Below, piece by piece: positions 14,249-17,715 of a stretch of 17,715 nt of DNA. Below the pieces are notes generated by a model. That model made no database searches. It was given only the letters and a program-made list of their open reading frames with translations, and was not told the origin of the DNA. The stretch comes from Proteobacteria bacterium UBA2383 (GTDB taxonomy: Bacteria > Pseudomonadota > Gammaproteobacteria > Competibacterales > Competibacteraceae): NCBI GenBank assembly GCA_002343485.1, contig DDST01000111.1, positions 14,740 through 32,454 of the forward strand. Reading direction: 5' to 3'. Each line of letters starts with the position of its first letter. The first letter of the stretch is position 1. A program made the translations under genes and the position numbers.

Positions 14249-14815
14249 TTAGGAAACCCAGGGTTTGCCCGCCGGCAAGAGTTCTTTGCCGTAAATCTCG
14301 TTCAGAATGACTCGCGCCATCATATACCAAGCGGCCAGCGCGCAGACCATCAGTTCATAACCAGCCACCACTGTCAGGCCCGGATAGCCAAAGTGTGCCA
14401 AATCCAGCAGGATGAAGCCGATAAGCAACGTGGTGAAAGTGAAAGCCATCGCGCCATGAATCCGTAGCGAACCGATCCACAAAATCGCAGTGAACAGCGT
14501 CCAGGCTACCAGGAACCAGCCGACATCCTCGGTACTCGCTTTGAATAGGTCGTATTTATTGCCAAGCAACATCAGGCATAGGGCGATCCAGAATGCGCCA
14601 TAAGACGTAAAGGCGCAATATCCAAAGTTATTGCCGGTTTTCATCTCTTGGAGACCGGCAATCAGTTGCGCGGTACCACCAAACATCAACCCGAGCCAAA
14701 CCACCGGGCCGATGCTGGGCATCCAGCCGACGTTGTGGAATTGCAGAACCAAGGTCGTCAAACCAAATCCGGCCAAGCCAACCACGGCCGGATTGCCAAG
14801 CTTTTGTTCAGACAT
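14249..14815 (-). CDS. satP: Acetate/succinate uptake channel of the SatP (GPR1/FUN34/YaaH) family
   Basis: A 188-residue inner-membrane protein with six membrane segments, the normal size for SatP. The family signature NPAPLGL appears as NPAVVGL at residues 8-14, followed by AGFGLTTLVLQFHNVG. TSYGAFW (70-76), GGTAQ (46-50) and the C-terminal LNEIYGKELLPAGK match E. coli SatP closely by eye. The role is acetate (and succinate) uptake coupled to protons. AGGAG is well placed before the ATG. An extended -10 at 14903-14911 and a hairpin near the inferred mRNA 5' end lie upstream. The Cache gene follows after 48 bp. Acetate uptake suits the hppA-containing, storage-polymer type of lifestyle suggested for the host, but that link is inference. 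Confidence 0.93.
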   Translation of the reverse strand: MSEQKLGNPAVVGLAGFGLTTLVLQFHNVGWMPSIGPVVWLGLMFGGTAQLIAGLQEMKTGNNFGYCAFTSYGAFWIALCLMLLGNKYDLFKASTEDVGWFLVAWTLFTAILWIGSLRIHGAMAFTFTTLLIGFILLDLAHFGYPGLTVVAGYELMVCALAAWYMMARVILNEIYGKELLPAGKPWVS

Positions 14816-14848
14816 ATTTTTTTCTCTCTCCTAATTAGGTTTTTCTGA

Positions 14849-14895
14849 CCGTTTGCGCGGGTTCCCAGATAGGGAGTGCTTAGCGTTGCAAACGG
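14849..14895 (-). promoter_or_regulatory. 5'-end hairpin of the satP leader
   Basis: CCGTTTGC (14849-14856) and GCAAACGG (14888-14895) are perfect 8-bp arms around 31 bases, inside which TCCC and GGGA form a small second stem. If the extended -10 just upstream is used, the stem begins at about the first transcribed base. Confidence 0.45.
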
Positions 14896-14902
14896 CAAGG
14901 TT

Positions 14903-14911
14903 AATATAACA
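14903..14911 (-). promoter_or_regulatory. Extended -10 promoter of satP
   Basis: Read on the minus strand this is TG, one base, then TATATT (5 of 6 matches to TATAAT): an extended -10 element. No good -35 is seen, which such promoters tolerate. Expected transcription start near 14896, giving a leader of about 80 nt. Confidence 0.45.
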
Positions 14912-14974
14912 CTGTCTTAAAGAGAGAAAAAATAAGTTAAAGCGTAAGGTATTAATCACAAAAAACAAATGAAA

Positions 14975-16786
<1,812 letters not shown>

Positions 16787-16828
16787 TGTTTAATCACATA
16801 GTAGCTATCAGGCCAGATAAGGGGCGGC

Positions 16829-16834
16829 ATTATA
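16829..16834 (-). promoter_or_regulatory. -10 hexamer of the typA promoter
   Basis: A perfect TATAAT on the minus strand, followed by a GC-rich discriminator (GCCGCCCC). The start would be near 16822, giving a leader of about 35 nt. No strong -35 is visible. GC-rich discriminators are typical of promoters sensitive to ppGpp; that control is inference. Confidence 0.5.
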
Positions 16835-16848
16835 GCGGAGAAAACGAC

Positions 16849-16873
16849 AAAGCCCCGCACAAGGCGGGGCTTT
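16849..16873 (-). terminator. Intrinsic terminator of the cold-shock gene
   Basis: Perfect 10-bp arms AAAGCCCCGC and GCGGGGCTTT around a 5-base loop, followed on the minus strand by a T-rich stretch (TTT ending the stem, then GTCGTTTTC). It begins 26 bp after the csp stop codon and separates csp from typA. Confidence 0.85.
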
Positions 16874-16898
16874 GACTAGGATAGATTGGTGGGAATTG

Positions 16899-17114
16899 TT
16901 ATTTTTCAGCCCCGAATTTTTTTACCATCGTGGCTTGTGGACCCTTGGGTCCGACTTTGACGTCGAACTCAACCTTTTGGTTTTCTGCCAAAGTCCGGAA
17001 CCCCTTACCTTCGATCACCGAATAATGGACGAATACATCGCTGCTGCCGTCTTCAGGGGCAATGAAACCGAAACCCTTGGCTTCGTCAAACCACTTCACA
17101 GTACCAGTACGCAT
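16899..17114 (-). CDS. Cold-shock domain protein (CspA family)
   Basis: A 71-residue single OB-fold RNA chaperone. RNP1 is KGFGFI and RNP2 is VFVHY, after the usual TGTVKWFDEAKGF start. It should melt RNA structures and act as an antiterminator or translation helper. The ATG at 17114 gives MRTGTVKWF, with GAGG 10 nt upstream; a GTG at 17120 adds two residues with 4-nt spacing and is less likely. The terminator at 16849 closes it. The region upstream to about 17330 contains several inverted repeats, which fits the long structured 5' leaders of cold-induced csp mRNAs. Which Csp paralogue it is cannot be told. Confidence 0.95.
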   Translation of the reverse strand: MRTGTVKWFDEAKGFGFIAPEDGSSDVFVHYSVIEGKGFRTLAENQKVEFDVKVGPKGPQATMVKKFGAEK

Positions 17115-17127
17115 CAACACACAACCT

Positions 17128-17151
17128 CAAGGCAATAATTTCCTTGTTGCC
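17128..17151 (-). promoter_or_regulatory. Overlapping alternative hairpins at the csp ribosome-binding site
   Basis: CAAGG (17128-17132) can pair with CCTTG (17142-17146), and GGCAA (17131-17135) can pair with TTGCC (17147-17151). The two stems share bases and exclude each other. They end 2 bases from the GAGG ribosome-binding site of csp, so they could set its exposure. Confidence 0.35.
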
Positions 17152-17219
17152 GACGCTTGGAGTGCCAGATCCCGGCGGGAACCCTGGGCATCCAAGGGGG
17201 GCCGACGTTGGGCGCTCGA

Positions 17220-17232
17220 AGGTTGGCAACCT
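17220..17232 (-). other. Compact hairpin in the csp leader
   Basis: AGGTTG, one base, CAACCT: a 13-bp near-palindrome that folds with a 3-base loop. Another perfect 8-bp pair, GCGGAAAG/CTTTCCGC (17243-17250/17266-17273), follows. Both lie in the inferred csp 5' leader. Confidence 0.35.
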
Positions 17233-17306
17233 CAGGCCCGCGGCGGAAAGTACGCGAAAGCCCCGCTTTCCGCAAGTGGATTTTATGATCCGTGCCCAAT
17301 TGGCGC

Positions 17307-17327
17307 TTCAACATGGTCAATGTTGAA
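17307..17327. promoter_or_regulatory. Operator-like perfect inverted repeat between csp and hrpA
   Basis: TTCAACAT (17307-17314), 5 bases, then ATGTTGAA (17320-17327): perfect 8-bp arms. It overlaps the probable csp promoter region (minus strand TTGAAG, 17 bp, TCATAA, a weak match) and lies 65 bp before the hrpA start, so a bound dimer could affect both genes. Confidence 0.45.
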
Positions 17328-17392
17328 ACGACGGCGTGCGCCGCGCTGGCTGGAATGGCCATCCTTGGGTCAATGAATTGTTGGGTATCTTT

Positions 17393-17715
17393 GTGGAAAA
17401 ACTGCTCGCCATTTTGTCCGCCCGCTTGTCGGAATGCCCGACCCGCGACCGGGCCGCGTTCGCCCGTCGCTTGCGCGGTCTGCGTCAGCGCCTGCGCGAC
17501 GGCAAGCCGATCGATCAGGACCTGGAGCCACTGACCGCCGAGGTGGACGCCGCCGCCGTCCGCCTGCGCGAGCGCCGCGCCGCGCTGCCAACGCCTGAAT
17601 TCGACGACAGCCTGCCGATCAATGCCCACCGCGCCGCCATCGCCGCCGCCATCCGCGCGCATCAGGTCATCGTCCTGTGCGGCGAAACCGGTTCCGGCAA
17701 GACCACCCAGTTGCC
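17393..17715 (+). CDS. hrpA: ATP-dependent RNA helicase HrpA, N-terminal part (cut by the window end)
   Basis: An open frame runs off the right edge; 107 codons are present out of about 1,300 expected for HrpA. The end reads IRAHQVIVLCGETGSGKTTQ, the Walker A motif (GETGSGKT, from residue 97) and surroundings of DEAH/RHA helicases, preceded by LPINAHRAAIAAA. The leucine- and arginine-rich helix before it (ARLSECPTRDRAAFARRLRG) matches the HrpA N-terminal extension and argues against HrpB, whose Walker A lies nearer the start. HrpA rescues or unwinds stalled ribosomes and mRNA. The start is uncertain: GTG 17393 fits best, with TTG 17378/17381 and GTG 17336 as in-frame options after the stop at 17324; no ribosome-binding site is clear. 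It diverges from csp. Confidence 0.85.
   Translation, partial: MEKLLAILSARLSECPTRDRAAFARRLRGLRQRLRDGKPIDQDLEPLTAEVDAAAVRLRERRAALPTPEFDDSLPINAHRAAIAAAIRAHQVIVLCGETGSGKTTQL

Noticed and set aside
17114..17662. 182-codon minus-strand open frame across the csp/hrpA spacer
   Set aside because: It overlaps the hrpA N-terminus antisense and consists of biased GC-rich sequence without known motifs.

Overview
The window reads as chromosomal DNA of a gammaproteobacterium. The TypA N-terminus is the same as the E. coli protein as I remember it, and RNase D, MoaC, SatP, the cold-shock protein and HrpA all look like gammaproteobacterial forms. A K+-independent proton-pumping pyrophosphatase beside an acetate-type transporter would suit a Competibacter/Contendobacter-like or related lineage. 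That placement is inference from gene content only. I see no phage, plasmid or transposase genes, no tRNA or rRNA, and no CRISPR array.

Layout. 45-3696: metY (O-acetylhomoserine sulfhydrylase, minus) and hppA (H+-pyrophosphatase, plus) diverge from a 337-bp spacer holding two stem-loops and a short upstream ORF. 3697-5400: a chain of alternative hairpins leads into a moaC-rnd operon with an ATGA overlap. 5401-5939: a probable terminator, then a small glycine-zipper lipoprotein. 5940-6382: AT-rich, gene-free, with a terminator, a short AAT repeat, an operator-like inverted repeat and a structured leader. 6383-11241: a two-gene signalling cassette, made of an HDOD-GAF-like-histidine kinase and a REC-PAS-PAS-GGDEF-EAL response regulator. 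11228-13120: an LplT-like MFS transporter fused to a PlsC-type acyltransferase, converging on and overlapping the regulator by 14 bp. 13229-13546: a small membrane-anchored DUF4124-like protein. 13547-13651: a hexamer repeat with G-quadruplex potential. 13652-14815: a minus-strand pair, satP (acetate/succinate uptake) then a secreted single-Cache protein. 14975-17114: typA and a cold-shock gene, both minus, separated by a clear terminator. 17393-17715: the start of hrpA, cut by the window edge.

How the parts fit. Most genes are housekeeping: sulfur amino-acid synthesis, PPi-driven proton pumping, molybdopterin synthesis, tRNA maturation, ribosome-associated GTPase, cold shock and RNA helicase. 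The accessory content is the c-di-GMP two-component pair, in which the kinase has no recognisable periplasmic sensor and carries an HDOD domain at its N-terminus, and the SatP-Cache pair, which suggests a periplasmic small-acid binder working with an uptake channel. Several leaders (moaC, satP, the kinase, cspA) contain perfect or near-perfect inverted repeats, some mutually exclusive. These RNA-level candidates are the least explained structure in the window. No clearly new system is proven here; the kinase/regulator pair, the satP-Cache pair and the moaC leader are the best leads.
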